Origin: Chrysopilus asiliformis
Lineage: Eukaryota > Arthropoda > Insecta > Diptera > Rhagionidae
Direction of reading: 5' to 3'
Assembly: GCA_964034945.1 (NCBI GenBank)
Contig: OZ035961.1
Location: 90,460,991 to 90,524,990 of the forward strand
Length of the DNA stretch: 64,000 nt
The notes under the pieces were generated by a model. It did no database searches. It saw only the letters and a list, made by a program, of their open reading frames with translations, and was not told the DNA's origin. This document shows positions 32,096-42,836 of this stretch, in pieces. The position numbers were made by a program, and so were the translations under genes. Positions within the stretch are counted from its first letter, which is position 1. The number at the start of each line of letters is the position of its first letter.

Positions 32096-32861
32096 TATGA
32101 TATGATGATATAAGGAGGTACGCAAGAAAAACTAGCTCGCTAGGGCGTACGCCAGCGAAAAAGATACGGAAACACTACTATAGGCTATATAAAATTTGAA
32201 AAAAAATAGTCAAAATGGTGGTTGCCAGGCGCCATTTTGTGTGACGACTCAAAAGGTTTTGGAGATTGGTTGCTACTTTTTAGTTTTAGTTTTTTTTTCG
32301 AATTTTTCAATATTTAGTTAATTTTTTTAGTATTACGTGTTAACACCGTGTTATTAAAAGTTGTTAATTTGTCGATTCTTGAATCATCAAGGTTTTCCCC
32401 TAAAGTTTATTATTAGTCAATTATTTACAACATTTAAACATGCGCAAATTGGCAATTTTACATTTTAAGCTATTTGTTCAAATCAGTGTTAGGCGTAATG
32501 AACTAATTTTTTTAGTTGATTGATTAAGTCAAGGCTAGCAAAATAGGTAAACAATTTTAAAATGTTGACACTTGCGGAAATAAAATACAATTAAATCGTG
32601 AAAATTTTATTTTAAGTTCAAACTAGATTTAATTTATGTTCTATCCGAATTTTTGAGCCCTAAACCGGATTTTTAATTGACGTATTGTGATTGCAAAAAA
32701 TACAAACACCTTTGAATAAAGCAATTTTGTTTGGCAATGGAAAATCACTTGAATAATTTCAATTACTCATATGATTGTTTATTTATTTAAATAACAAATT
32801 AAAGCAATTATTTAAATGTATTTTTCCTTGATTAACGAAATGCGACTGGTTTTTTAAAATG
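32096..32861. other. OBP-6 upstream flank
   Basis: A+T-rich sequence without a supported gene or recognised repeat. Confidence 0.4.
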
Positions 32862-32869
32862 TATAAAAG
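32862..32869 (+). promoter_or_regulatory. OBP-6 TATA box
   Basis: TATAAAAG is 67 bases before the ATG, in a context shared with OBP-5 and OBP-7 (TGTATAAAAGG). Confidence 0.65.
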
Positions 32870-32928
32870 GAAATCGAAACCAATAATATTCACAGTTGAA
32901 GTGAAATTTTACTTTAATCAAAATCAAA

Positions 32929-34264
32929 ATGGTTCGCTCTATCGTTTATTTGATTTTTGTGGTCGCAATTGCGGTAAGTAATTTCAATTATTTTTCGGAG
33001 ATCCTTTAAAAGTTTTTTTTTCTTAATTTACATTTTGTACATTCTAGGAATTAGTTGTGTCTGCCCCAGATTGTACGAGACCGCCTCCTGCTTTAGTAAA
33101 TCAAATTTTTTCTCACATCAAATTTTTTTCATAAATCATAAAATATTATCAATTTATAGAATATTCAAGAATGTTGCGATGGACCAGATTTTATAACATA
33201 TGAAATTTACAACAGATGTGAATCACAATGGCTACCAAAAACTCAAAGACTTACAATGGATGCAACTTTGGTAAGTAGCTTCGAATCCTTAAAAAGTCTT
33301 TGAATGTGTTTTAAAAATGTATTTTTCTATTAGTGCTATTACGAGTGTCAATTTAATACGAGCACAACTGGAATCATAACTAATGGTGTGTTCAACGATA
33401 CAAGATTCAAAACAGCGATAGCCGCAATTCAAGCCAGGGATCCTCCTTTTGTGGCACTTGTTGAGAGAGCGACCACAAAATGCACAGGATTGAGTAAGAA
33501 AAATTTATTCTTAATATAATTCCCAAATCCGAAACATTTGAACATCGTTTTATGAACCTAATCGGCTTTTAAAAGTTGTTCATAAACCAAAGTTTTTTTT
33601 TTTTTGTTAAAAAGAAGAGCATAAACCGAGGTTACACTCTGTAAAAATTAAATGAAAGGAAAGAAATTGAAACGATTTTTACTGTGAAAAAAGGACATGA
33701 AATTCTGGAAAAGCACATAAATGTGAACTTGATCTCTTAAAAGCTTTTATTTAGCTTTATTCGTGTCTGTCTGTCTGTTTGACAGGGTCAAATCTTGTAA
33801 TCTAATTTTGACACACTTCCACTCATCCGATTGAAAAATTAATTGCTTGGGAGTTGTGTATAAAAAAAGAGAGATAAAAGCATAAAGAAACCTATTTTTT
33901 ATTTCTGATACAAAGCACCCAAAGAATTATTTTTTCCCTTTCAGAACATTTTTTTAAAAAAAAAGCTGTTGTTAATTTATTTTTCTTTTCATTATATTAT
34001 CTTCTTTAATTTCAATAATTTTTGTTTCAATATTTGTTTCCAAATTTTAACAATTTCTATTACTTAGCTAGGGACACCATTGCAAGAATATCTAACAGAC
34101 CACTGAGATGCAACCCATATGCTGGAGTACTGTCACTTTGCGTGGATAAGGATATGTGGTCAGAGTGTCCAGCCAAAAATTGGAAGACAAAGCCAGAATG
34201 TGAAAACATGCGTGCCTACATGAAGACATGTCAACTCGTCGATGTCTTGAAGGATGCCCCCTAA
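32929..34264 (+). CDS. Plus-C odorant-binding protein OBP-6 (186 aa)
   Basis: Exons 32929-32973, 33048-33095, 33160-33270, 33334-33493 and 34068-34264, phases 0,0,0,1. The signal peptide MVRSIVYLIFVVAIA is nearly that of OBP-5. Cysteines are PDC, ECC, RC, CYYEC, KC, RCNPY, LC, ECP, EC, TC. It ends LKDAP. Exon 4 and the last 30 bases of intron 3 are almost the same as in OBP-5, which indicates recent duplication or gene conversion. Intron 4 is 574 bp with no clear element. The poly(A) signal AATAAA is at 34392. Secreted carrier; the ligand is unknown. Confidence 0.93.
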
Positions 34265-34517
34265 AGTTATTGAATTGATGTAAAACTAAAAAAAAATGTA
34301 CACCACTTTTTTTTTTAACAAATTCGGTCAGGGCACCAAAATCGAGTTTTCAAATTCTGAAAGTTTGAAATGTACTTTTAAGTTGTAATACAATAAAAAA
34401 ACTGTATTTTGGTTTAAATATTTTAGTGTTTAATTTTTAACTTCAAAGGATAACATTTTTATGAACAGTTGTGCTGTTTTGAGTTCTATAAACCGTATTT
34501 TAAAAAAATATTGTATA

Positions 34518-34855
34518 CTAGCTTGCAAACCCGTAGTTGCCGGGTTAAGTTTTTTCAGATTTCTTTTTATAGTCTATGTTGCAGCTAAACTTCAGGCCAA
34601 TCGGCTCGGTAGTTTCCCCGCGAAAGGGTAACATAGCGCAAAAACAAAGTTTCGAAATCACTTTACCCCCTCACCTTACTCCCGCCACTCCTCGTGCTAC
34701 TTTTCCGTATGCCTATGTTGGAACCAGAACTACCACAGACACTCTTGCCAAATTTCAAGTCAATCGGTTCAGCCGTTTTTTCGTGAAAGAGGAACAGACA
34801 GACAGAGAGACAGACAGACAGACAGACACCAACTCATTTTTATATATTAGTATGA
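34518..34855 (-). mobile_element. Helitron-like element (family R2), short complete copy
   Basis: The - strand 5' TC at 34855 is preceded by A, followed by ATACTAATATATAAAAATGAG and a CTGT microsatellite. The 3' end is CCCGGCAACTACGGG hairpin sequence, then TTTGCAAG, then CTAG at 34518-34521 followed by T. It is 338 bp with both ends intact and no target duplication, the clearest R2 copy in the window. Confidence 0.75.
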
Positions 34856-34961
34856 TATGTTACCGGCCAAACCAGATTTCAGGATAAACTAGCGCCCTAA
34901 GCGCGTTAGGACCAACCAGTTTATCCTAGGCAACACCAGATCATTCTATTAGAAACATAAG

Positions 34962-36040
34962 AAAAGCTACAATTGCCAGGGGGCAATCGTCAAATTCTCT
35001 ATATAATGACAGACAAAATGTTTATTTAAAAAAATCCATTTGTATAGTAGAGGGGGAAAAGAGTGGTCCGAGTGTATTTTGATGTATGGAACGGCTATAT
35101 AAAATCATTTTCTAAACACATTTTACCTTTATAAAATTTTCAATACCACTAACCGTTTTCGAGAAAACTGCAAAAAACTGTTTCTTTTATTCTGCAAGTA
35201 ACTCTACCTGTATGCAAAGTTTCGTCGAAATTGATTGGACCGTCTTTCAGTTTTATTATATAAATAGATTTTGAAAGCCTGATTATAAATTTTTACTTTC
35301 CTCTTCTATGGAAAGTATTGCATCCATGAAGGAGACCAGCTCGAGAAGGGCGGCAGATATGTAGTACGAAATTCATTTCAGACAAAATTATGAGGATGTC
35401 CGTGCCTCTGTCTGTCGGTCTGTCGGTCTGTCGGTCTATCGGTCTGTCGATTTGTCTGTCGGTCTATCTGTCTGTTTATTTGTCGGTCTCTCGGTCTGTC
35501 GGTCTGTCGGTCTGTCCGTTTTATGTATCTTAAATCAATCCAGAACGGGTTGATCTAGCGACTTGGAATTATGTGTCAATGAGTTTTACGAAAATCGTAG
35601 TTTTCTGCGTTAGCTATAACGGGTACATCCCATATATTTTTTTTGAAAAAATACAGTATTTTGAAAACTTCTCGAAAACTATACGCTTGTGGGAAAACTG
35701 AATATTACAACATTTAAGGGATATCAAATTTTCTTGATTTTTTGCTTTAACGGTTTTTAGGTTCCAGAAAACAGTTAGAGTTCTCAAGTAATTTGAAAAA
35801 AAAAATATGTTTTTCAAAAATTTCTCGAAAACTGCATTTTTGGAAAAAAATGAATATAACAAAGTTTAAAGACAATATTTTTTTTTTGCATTTTTGCCTT
35901 TAGTCATTTTTACATGTCTTTAACGGATCTCGAGATATTTGAAGAAGTATTATTAATTTTTTTCCCGAAACTGAATACTGCAGAGGAAAGTTATGTGTTG
36001 ATAAAACTGATATTTAAATTTTGCCTGCGGCTCAATTTTT
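34962..36040. mobile_element. Family B fragment joined to a family C element
   Basis: 34962-35200 is a - strand family B 3' part starting AACATAAGAAAAGCTACAAT. It breaks at about 35200 and is followed by a + strand family C copy starting TTTTTACTTTCCTCTTCTAT at 35290, with a GTCTGTCGGTCTGTCGG microsatellite at 35408-35520 and running to about 36020. Confidence 0.55.
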
Positions 36041-36414
36041 CTTATGCAAAAATATCTAGACCAGTGCTGCCCAACCAGGCGATCGCGATATACCAGTCGA
36101 TATCGACACGAATTTGGGTCAATCTTCTACTACAGACTGAAAATGTTAAAAAAAAAATTTTTTTGTGAACACAAATATTAAAAAAAAGGGAAAGTGAAAA
36201 TTAAGTAATCACACTATCTACTTCTCCGTTTTTTTGTTTTTTTGCTGTTAAAGCAAGTGGTCTATTTTACTTAGATACCTCATTTTAAATTTTATTTTAC
36301 TTGCCTACTATTTTATTACTAACTACAATAGATTCTCACGGTTTATTTGAATTTGACTCATGTTTAAAATTTGTTTGAATAGTTTAGTTTCGATTTAGAA
36401 TTCACGAGCCTGTT
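36041..36414. other. Spacer before the hAT MITE
   Basis: A+T-rich with no recognised feature. A CCAGTGCTGCCCAACCAGGCG sequence at 36061 looks like the terminus of a further hAT-type element, but no partner end was found. Confidence 0.3.
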
Positions 36415-36422
36415 CACATTAG

Positions 36423-37566
36423 TAGGGATGCCAACGAACATCGAGGTATCGTTGAAAAATATCGAGTTTTAAGCTCGATGTTGAACAGGCCGATATATCG
36501 AGGTATCGATGTTGCTATCCACGATGTTAGAACATTAAGCTAGAACCTGAATCGTACGTCGATGCGTCCGTCATGCGTCCGTCACGTTGACAGTTCGAGT
36601 AGAATCAACGGGATGCTATGAGTACTCCCCTAATAATACTTTTTCGATGCGGCAACCGCATAGAGTAGGTCGAATTTCTACTTTTACATGCGGCAACGCA
36701 CGGAAATGTCATTTGGCAAAAAAGTTTGTTTACGATTTAAGCAATTTAAGTATGGAACAAATTGAAAGTAATTGTTTCGACGATAAACTAAAAGAAGAAG
36801 TGCAAAACAATGAATTAACTCCAGATTCGTTGCCGCAGCCAACTGTCACCGCATCGAACTGTCAACCGGACGGACGCATCGACGTACGATTCAGGTTCTA
36901 GCTTTACTCTTCATAAAATTAGTAGAGAAACTAATTTTAGGACTAGAGGGACTAGTTTTTGATAGATTTAATATAGCCACTCTACTTAAAGATTTGTTTA
37001 AATTTTCTTTGGTATCAATTTTCGGTTTAATCTTTCTACAAGATTTCGCAAAAAATGTCAGAGCTAGCCATGAAATTTGATAGAGAAGTTTGATCCTGAT
37101 GTGGAAATCCGTTAACCGGAAGTAGCCAAAACGTCGTCTTTTTAAAAACAATGCGTTTTTTTGCAATTTATTCCGAAACTAACCATTTTCCAGTAGTCTT
37201 ATGTATCATAAAACTTGGAGACAATAAAATTTGCTACATTTATGTCTTTTACTAGAACTCCGTTGTGAAGATATGCCGGTATTTCAAAAAATTAGTTTTT
37301 TGCGAATATCTCGAAAACTAACGGGGTTTTGGTGGTTCAACGTATAAGAAGAATTAAAACCGTGTCAATTCTACCTGGGTGCACTCCACCCACAGTAGAG
37401 CATCCGCCAGGTGGCTAAATTATTTATTAAATTTAACCTTTTCAAAACATCGGAAAAACATCGAGGTATCGATGTTTTCAGGACGATATTTTTTGACACC
37501 GATGTCGCCTTAAAAAAACATCGATTTTCGATTTATCGAGGTTTTATGAACGATGTTGCATCCCTA
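36423..37566. mobile_element. Non-autonomous hAT element
   Basis: Ends TAGGGATGC (36423) and GCATCCCTA (to 37566) are flanked by an exact 8-bp duplication CACATTAG (36415-36422, 37567-37574). CATCGAGGTATCGATGTT-type repeats line both ends. A second inverted-repeat element, 36538-36903, lies inside: AGCTAGAACCTGAATCGTAC and its complement, followed inward by GTCGATGCGTCCGTC. The frame of 104 codons within the inner element has no recognisable domain. Confidence 0.85.
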
Positions 37567-38085
37567 CACATTAGGCGATGCGAGAGGCTACGTGTTATCG
37601 TAAACGTGAAATGGTTTATTTTCAGGATTACTGCGGCACCGTACGTGGAGTATCTTTTGCTCTGGCCATGTAACCACACGTATATGGGTAGATCTCGATG
37701 TAGTTGGGTTAAAAAAAAGTCGAACTTTAGTACAAAAAGGTTGGGCAGGCCTGATCTAGACGAAAATTAACATAAACTTTGATGCTTTCAAAATTTCCAA
37801 GCAGACAAGAATGTCTGATTTTTGATGTCATTTAAAGCAGCAGAAAAATAAACTTTTTTTTTACAGACAACAAAGTTTTGACAGATGAAAAAAAATATTT
37901 AGTTTCGAAATTAGCATCAATTTGTCGTAATTTAAGTTTAATTGGTCACATACCCAGTTTTTTAGAGGATTCGTAATTTTGCAATCAGGCTAATTTGCAA
38001 TTTTCACTAATTACAAACAAATAATAACTTAATAACAATACATTGGTTAATCAATCATATTCGTATCCAGACAGCGACTAAATTG
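37567..38085. other. OBP-7 upstream flank
   Basis: A+T-rich sequence with no supported gene or repeat. Confidence 0.4.
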
Positions 38086-38093
38086 TATAAAAG
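38086..38093 (+). promoter_or_regulatory. OBP-7 TATA box
   Basis: TATAAAAG is 78 bases before the ATG; TTGTATAAAAGGA matches the OBP-6 context. Confidence 0.65.
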
Positions 38094-38163
38094 GATTCGT
38101 ATAAATTCTTCGCTACACCATTTTTGTTGTGATTGATCAAAGTTACAGTCTTCTATAGTTAAA

Positions 38164-38979
38164 ATGAGAAATTTTAACGCTTTTATTGTTTTTATTGGTA
38201 GCCTAATGGTAGTTAATTTCTAATGTTATTACAATATATTTTTAATTTAAATTTAATTACTTCAGGGCACAGCAATTGCAGCTCCGGATTGTACCAAACC
38301 TCCACCATATTCAGTTAATTGACTCAAAATTACGACCAAACCAAATTTTCTAATTTTATATTTTAAACTTGTTTTTTTTTCAGGATGTTGCGGACTGTTG
38401 TGAAGGGCCAGATTATATAACTGATGAGATTTATGATAAATGTGAAGCTACTTGGTTACCAAAAAATCAAAAAATTACAATGGATGCACTTTCAGTATAA
38501 AAATTATTTTCATAAAAAGAAAACAACAATTAAGTTTTATAATTTAAAAATTTAGTGTTATTACGAATGTCAATATAATACGAGTACAACAGGTGCTATA
38601 GCCAGTGGTGTATTAAATGAGGCAAAAATGAAGGCGGCATTTGCATCAATCCAAAGCAAGGATGCGCCTTTTGTGGCTTTCTTTGAAAAATCCACAACCA
38701 AATGTGCAGGACTAAGTAAAACTCTCGAAGAAAAACATTCAAAATTCAATATTTTTAATGTATTTTTTGTATTTTATCTGCGTAGCGAAGGACGCTATTA
38801 CGAAACTCCCTAAACCAACAAAATGCAACGCATATGCTGTGGTACTTTCACTCTGTGTTGAAAAGGATATTTGGTCAGACTGTCCTGCTAAAAATTGGAA
38901 AACTAAACCAAACTGTGAAACTACGCGTGCGTATATGAAGGCGTGTCAACTTGCCGATGTTATGAAGGATGCTCCATGA
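38164..38979 (+). CDS. Plus-C odorant-binding protein OBP-7 (186 aa)
   Basis: Exons 38164-38208, 38266-38313, 38384-38494, 38556-38715 and 38786-38979, phases 0,0,0,1. Signal peptide MRNFNAFIVFIGSLM. Cysteines are PDC, DCC, KC, CYYEC, KC, KCNAY, LC, DCP, NC, AC. It is the third member of the OBP-5/6/7 trio, with EIYDKCE and WLP in exon 3 and the KDAP C-terminus. The Pro that usually follows KCN is Ala here. All introns are short (57-70 bp) and free of insertions, so this compact gene may preserve the ancestral form of the trio. The poly(A) signal AATAAA is at 39015. Confidence 0.93.
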
Positions 38980-39020
38980 AATTTTTCATCTAAAAGTTTG
39001 TAATTTGAAATTTAAATAAA

Positions 39021-39640
39021 AAAGTGTTTTTTTTTCAACCAAATATTGTCAGTGAAAAATGCCTGAACAAAGGTTTTTATTTCAATTGTAATAGGCTCAG
39101 TTTTAATTACTGTTTGATAACAAAAAATAAATAAAAAAATCCTTTGCATTTAAGATTTTCAAGTCAACTGTCGAATTTCGTTTTTAAATTTTAAAATAAA
39201 AGTAAAACATAAAAAAAAGTTGAATAATTTAGTCGTTTATTAGATTAATTTTTAAAATAGTGCCTTGCAAAATACTGGTGCACACTGCGAAATTTGTAAC
39301 CATAGATTTTAGTGCTATATAGTAAAATGGCAGATTTTAGTACAGCAAAAAAACGATATTCTAAACACATTTCGTCGGCTAAAAGTGAAATTGTGCTAAG
39401 TCCATTTGGTATAATTTTCCAGAAGAGCAATGAAAACCTTGTTAAATCGTTTTAATTCTCTTTCAATAAACTTGAGTTTTCTTTAAATGAAAAAATTGGG
39501 CTCAGTTTTCTTTAAATGAGACTCTGTTTTCTTTAAATGAAAATTAAAATTATTTAACAAGGTTTTTTATTTCTCTTCTGTCAAATTTGGTATAATGGAC
39601 TTAGCACAATTTCACTTTTAGCCGACGATTTGATCTTTAT
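39021..39640. other. OBP-7 downstream spacer with a candidate MITE
   Basis: 39255-39440 and 39540-39625 share inverted sequence: CGTCGGCTAAAAGTGAAATTG and TTTGGTATAATTTTCC on one side, AAATTTGGTATAATGGAC and CACTTTTAGCCGACG on the other. This suggests a TIR element with TTTCTTTAAATGA tandem repeats (39476-39545) in its middle. No coding. Confidence 0.45.
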
Positions 39641-40023
39641 AATTTTTTCGACACGATGCACAGTTTTCGAGAAAACAAGAAAAATAATTCCATTTGTATG
39701 GGAAAAGTGGGGACCAGTGGTCAAAAGTGGGGGAAGCAAAAGGGGGAAGAAATTAAGTCTCTAGCTCAATCATTTCGAAAATTACGGACCGACAGACGGA
39801 CATGTGGAAATCAATTTTTTTTGTTATTCCTAACACCCTGGTGTAGTTTATTTTTATGCAACTGGTGGCCCGCGGGCTTTCCGATCCGGCCCGCGACGTC
39901 CAAGCTTGGCCCGTAGAAAAAAATTTAAAAAAATGAATTATTAGCACATAACATCGCTTACTTCGAGCTTTTCCTAATGAATTCGATTCTGAATACACGA
40001 ACAATGTTGCTACACTCTGCTTT

Positions 40024-40404
40024 TTGGGTAACATGTTCTCACATATCAATGACTTGAATCTAGCTTTGCAAGGAAAGGGAAAACTTATTTGTGATATGTG
40101 GGAAAAGACCAAAGCTTTCCAAAGAAAGTTAAAATTGTTTGAGAATGATTTAAATTCTAGCGAGCTGATTCATTTTCCTTTTTTAAAAGCACATTTTGAA
40201 AGTAATGTTGAAGAAATTCCACAGTTCGAGGAATACGAGGGTTTTTTGAAAGATTTGAAATTTGAATTTGCTTCACGATTTACTGATTTTTGTCCAATTA
40301 GCGAATTATTAGGAGCAATACAAAGCCCATTCAGTCTTGAGACAAATTGTAATTGGGTGAATACGGCTGTGCAACTATTCAATCTTGAAAAGGCTAAATT
40401 GTAA
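40024..40404 (+). pseudogene. hAT transposase relic, GTF2IRD2/ZBED-like, middle part
   Basis: The frame encodes MFSHINDLNLALQGKGKLIC, then a coiled stretch MWEKTKAFQRKLKLF, and SELIHFPFL. This order is characteristic of GTF2IRD2/ZBED5/SCAND3-type hAT-derived proteins, in which HLNxLNxxLQG precedes a KxxAFxxKLxLW motif. A stop at 40402 is followed in frame 2 by further family-like codons before a MITE interrupts it. There is no start region or zinc finger, so it is a transposon pseudogene rather than a host gene. Confidence 0.75.
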
Positions 40405-40449
40405 CTGGAAATTATTCTCTCGCAGCACATTACTTCAAAAGAATTAGTC

Positions 40450-40805
40450 CGATATTACACTTGGCTTATTTAAGCCGGCAACTTTTGGGCTTAATAAGCC
40501 AATGTGCTTACATTTGTGGCTTAGATAAGCCAATCCTGTTTGCATATGCTACGCAAGTTTACATGTGTATGTGTGGACCCAAACCATGGAAATTTCTGCT
40601 GCTCATATACTTCCCAAGATCTTTACCTGCTGACGATCAGAACGAAAATGATTTCTGCCTACTACTTTTCCCAAACCGGTTCACACGCTTTGCATGTATG
40701 CAGATTGTCGATAAGCCATGATTTCGAGTGGCAACTTTTTCCTCCTCAGTCGTTTCTCCCGAAAATCGGCTTAAGTAAGCCCGAAAGTTGCCGTTTGTAA
40801 TATCG
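40450..40805. mobile_element. MITE interrupting the hAT relic
   Basis: Inverted ends CGATATTACA (40450) and its complement (to 40805). Next to them are complementary blocks with GGCAACTTT and GGCTTA(T/C)TTAAGCC. It separates two halves of one transposase frame, which proves it is an insertion. Confidence 0.7.
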
Positions 40806-41100
40806 CGCTAATGCGCTGCGAGAGAAATTTGCCGAAACAGATGTTACAAAATTTTGGACAGACACACTCCCTGAACAATCTTTTCCAAATCTCAAAAGAA
40901 TGGGTACTTTGGTATGCCCGATGTTGGGGATCATATATATTTGTGAAACAGCATTTTCTAAGATGAATATAATAAAAACTAAATTTCGAAATCGAATGAC
41001 TGACGACCATTTGCGCGACTACATGCTAGTGGCCAATACCACTTACAAACCGAGTTTTAAGAAACTGGCCCAAGATCGGGTAGCACAGTTTTCACACTAA
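40806..41100 (+). pseudogene. hAT transposase relic, C-terminal part
   Basis: The translation reads LREKFAETDVTKFW, PNLKRMGTLVCPMLG, then YICETAFSKMNIIKTKFRNR and MTDDHLRDYM, closing with SFKKLAQDRVAQFSH. This is the hAT C-terminal dimerisation region in the GTF2IRD2-like form and continues the 40024-40404 relic. The frame is open to the stop at 41098-41100. Confidence 0.75.
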
Positions 41101-41689
41101 AAGTGCATTTTACAACGATTAAAATAATTGCTCTTGTGTCGAAGTTATCAGAATCTCGATATCGGCGATAGTAATAAAAAAACATAAAAAGAAAACAAAA
41201 AAACGAAAAAAAAAAACAAATAAATAATTAAAAAAAAAGAAAAAGAAAAGGGATTCGACTTTGCCTCAGCTCCACGTGGTGATTCCTGGATAACACAAAG
41301 AAGGCAAAAAATGAAGTTCTAAATTTATTTGCTGCGGCCCGCGGTAAAACCTCTAACTTCAAATTTGGCCCGCCACAAAATCTAGTTGCGTATCCTTGAT
41401 ATAGAGTATCAAAACCCAACTACCACTAACTCACTAACAGTATCTTGCGAACCACTGAACTGATTGCTATAAAATTTTGCACATAGATTCGTTTTACTTG
41501 CTAGCTAAGAATTTTTTTTTCGAAACGGATTCAAAACGTAAGGTCCTGTAAGGATAACGAAAATACCCTTTTCCCATTTTTCTAGTAAAAACTGGCACTA
41601 AGAGGTTTTCGGGGAACTGATCACGAATTTGGTGTTACGATTTCAAAATTTGAAACGAAGGGTCCTTTAAGGATAACGACTTTTTTTAC

Positions 41690-42090
41690 TCTATATGATA
41701 TACAAGTATACGGTTTGTAATGCATAGAACCAATCATCGGACATAAAAATGAACTACACCAGGGTGTTAGGAATGACAAAAGATTTTGATTTCCGCATAT
41801 CCGTCCGTCTGTCTGTCTACCGTCTGTCTGTCTGACCGTGCGCCCGTCGGTCTACCCATTTTACATATCTTATATAACTCGAGAACGAGTTGAGCTAACT
41901 ACTTAAAATTTTGGTGAATGAGATTTACAAAAATCGTGTTTTCTGTCAACTTTTGGAAAAGTAGCGTTACCTATAACAAATACCCACAATAGAATTTTTT
42001 TGAATATTTTTTTGAATATTTTTTCCCGAAACTAAATATTGTAGAGGAAAGTTTTGTGTTGATCATAACTGATATTTATTGAAGTTTTTG
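41690..42090 (+). mobile_element. DINE-1-like element, family B
   Basis: Starts TTTACTCTATATGATATACA, holds the GAACTACACCAGGGTGTTAGG block and a GTCCGTCTGTCTGTCTACC microsatellite (41801-41850), and ends with family C-like TGTGTTGATCATAACTGAT near 42075. It looks like a B/C chimera. Confidence 0.55.
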
Positions 42091-42136
42091 TAGCCGCAGT
42101 GTACACCCTAGTAGATAGAGAGAAGGTTAGTTAATT

Positions 42137-42369
42137 AGGTGTCCTTTACATCCGGCACTTTATTTCGTGAATACTATTCTGTGACACAAAATTAAAATTG
42201 TACAACGGTTTACATAACACAAAATTCTGAAATATATTCCTGAAAGACGCCGGAACCGAATTTTTTCATACAAAATCTAAGTGAGTTAATGAATGAAATT
42301 CGCATAATTAATTCTGAATAAAATTCGCAGAAAAATTTAAGAAAAAATTGCAATTGTAAACGGAGCCTT
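42137..42369. mobile_element. MITE (family with TAGGTG...GTAAACGG ends)
   Basis: The ends AGGTGTCCTTTACATCCGG and the near-complement of TTGTAAACGGAGCCT bound about 230 bp rich in GAATAAAATTCGC. The same type of termini bounds the composite element at 51107-52536. Confidence 0.5.
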
Positions 42370-42755
42370 AGTCATTTCAATTACTAATTTTGAAATGTCA
42401 ATTGTTAAACAAAAATAAACTAATGCGTAGCATGTATGAATCAGAATTAAGTAGGTCTAGTGTAGTAATTTGTTATTTTCGATTATTTAACATTAATTTA
42501 GGTTAGCAATTATTTGAAAAAAAAACTTTACACCAAATTGCGGAAAATTCGATGATAATATGTGTTATAAAAACACAAACAACATGTGCTCAATTAAATA
42601 CGCTAATAAACATGTAATTTTAAGCTCAATTTCGAAAATACAAGTAGTTTGATAATAGTGCAGCACTCTACAAAACGTTATTTTTGACCATTTTCTATAC
42701 AAAAGAAACGTTTGTAAACAACTTCAAAAAACTCGTAAATTTAATCGTCTGTAGG
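42370..42755. other. OBP-8 upstream flank
   Basis: A+T-rich sequence; nothing recognised. Confidence 0.4.
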
Positions 42756-42762
42756 TATAAAA
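42756..42762 (+). promoter_or_regulatory. OBP-8 TATA box
   Basis: TATAAAA is 81 bases before the ATG. Confidence 0.55.
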
Positions 42763-42836
42763 TGAAAGTCAAATAAAATTTAATGGTAAAATTTGCTGAT
42801 ATTTTCGTTTGACGAGTTCAAAATTATACAATCGAC

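Larger units (their letters stand above)
39641..41700. mobile_element. Family B element split by a hAT (GTF2IRD2-like) relic
   Basis: A - strand family B copy (39641-39855, with GACCGACAGACGGACATG and CACCCTGGTGTAG) is interrupted at about 39857 by sequence with G+C-rich ends, TGGTGGCCCGCGGGC on the left and GGCCCGCCACAAAATCTAG near 41370-41390. Family B-like TGATATAGAGTATC follows at 41397. 41400-41690 is a further unrecognised repeat with AAGGTCCTGTAAGGATAACG-type blocks also seen near 56110. Confidence 0.5.

Noticed and set aside
36587..36901. 104-codon frame between inverted repeats
   Set aside because: It starts and ends inside the two arms of the inner element and shows no known motif, so I do not call it a gene.
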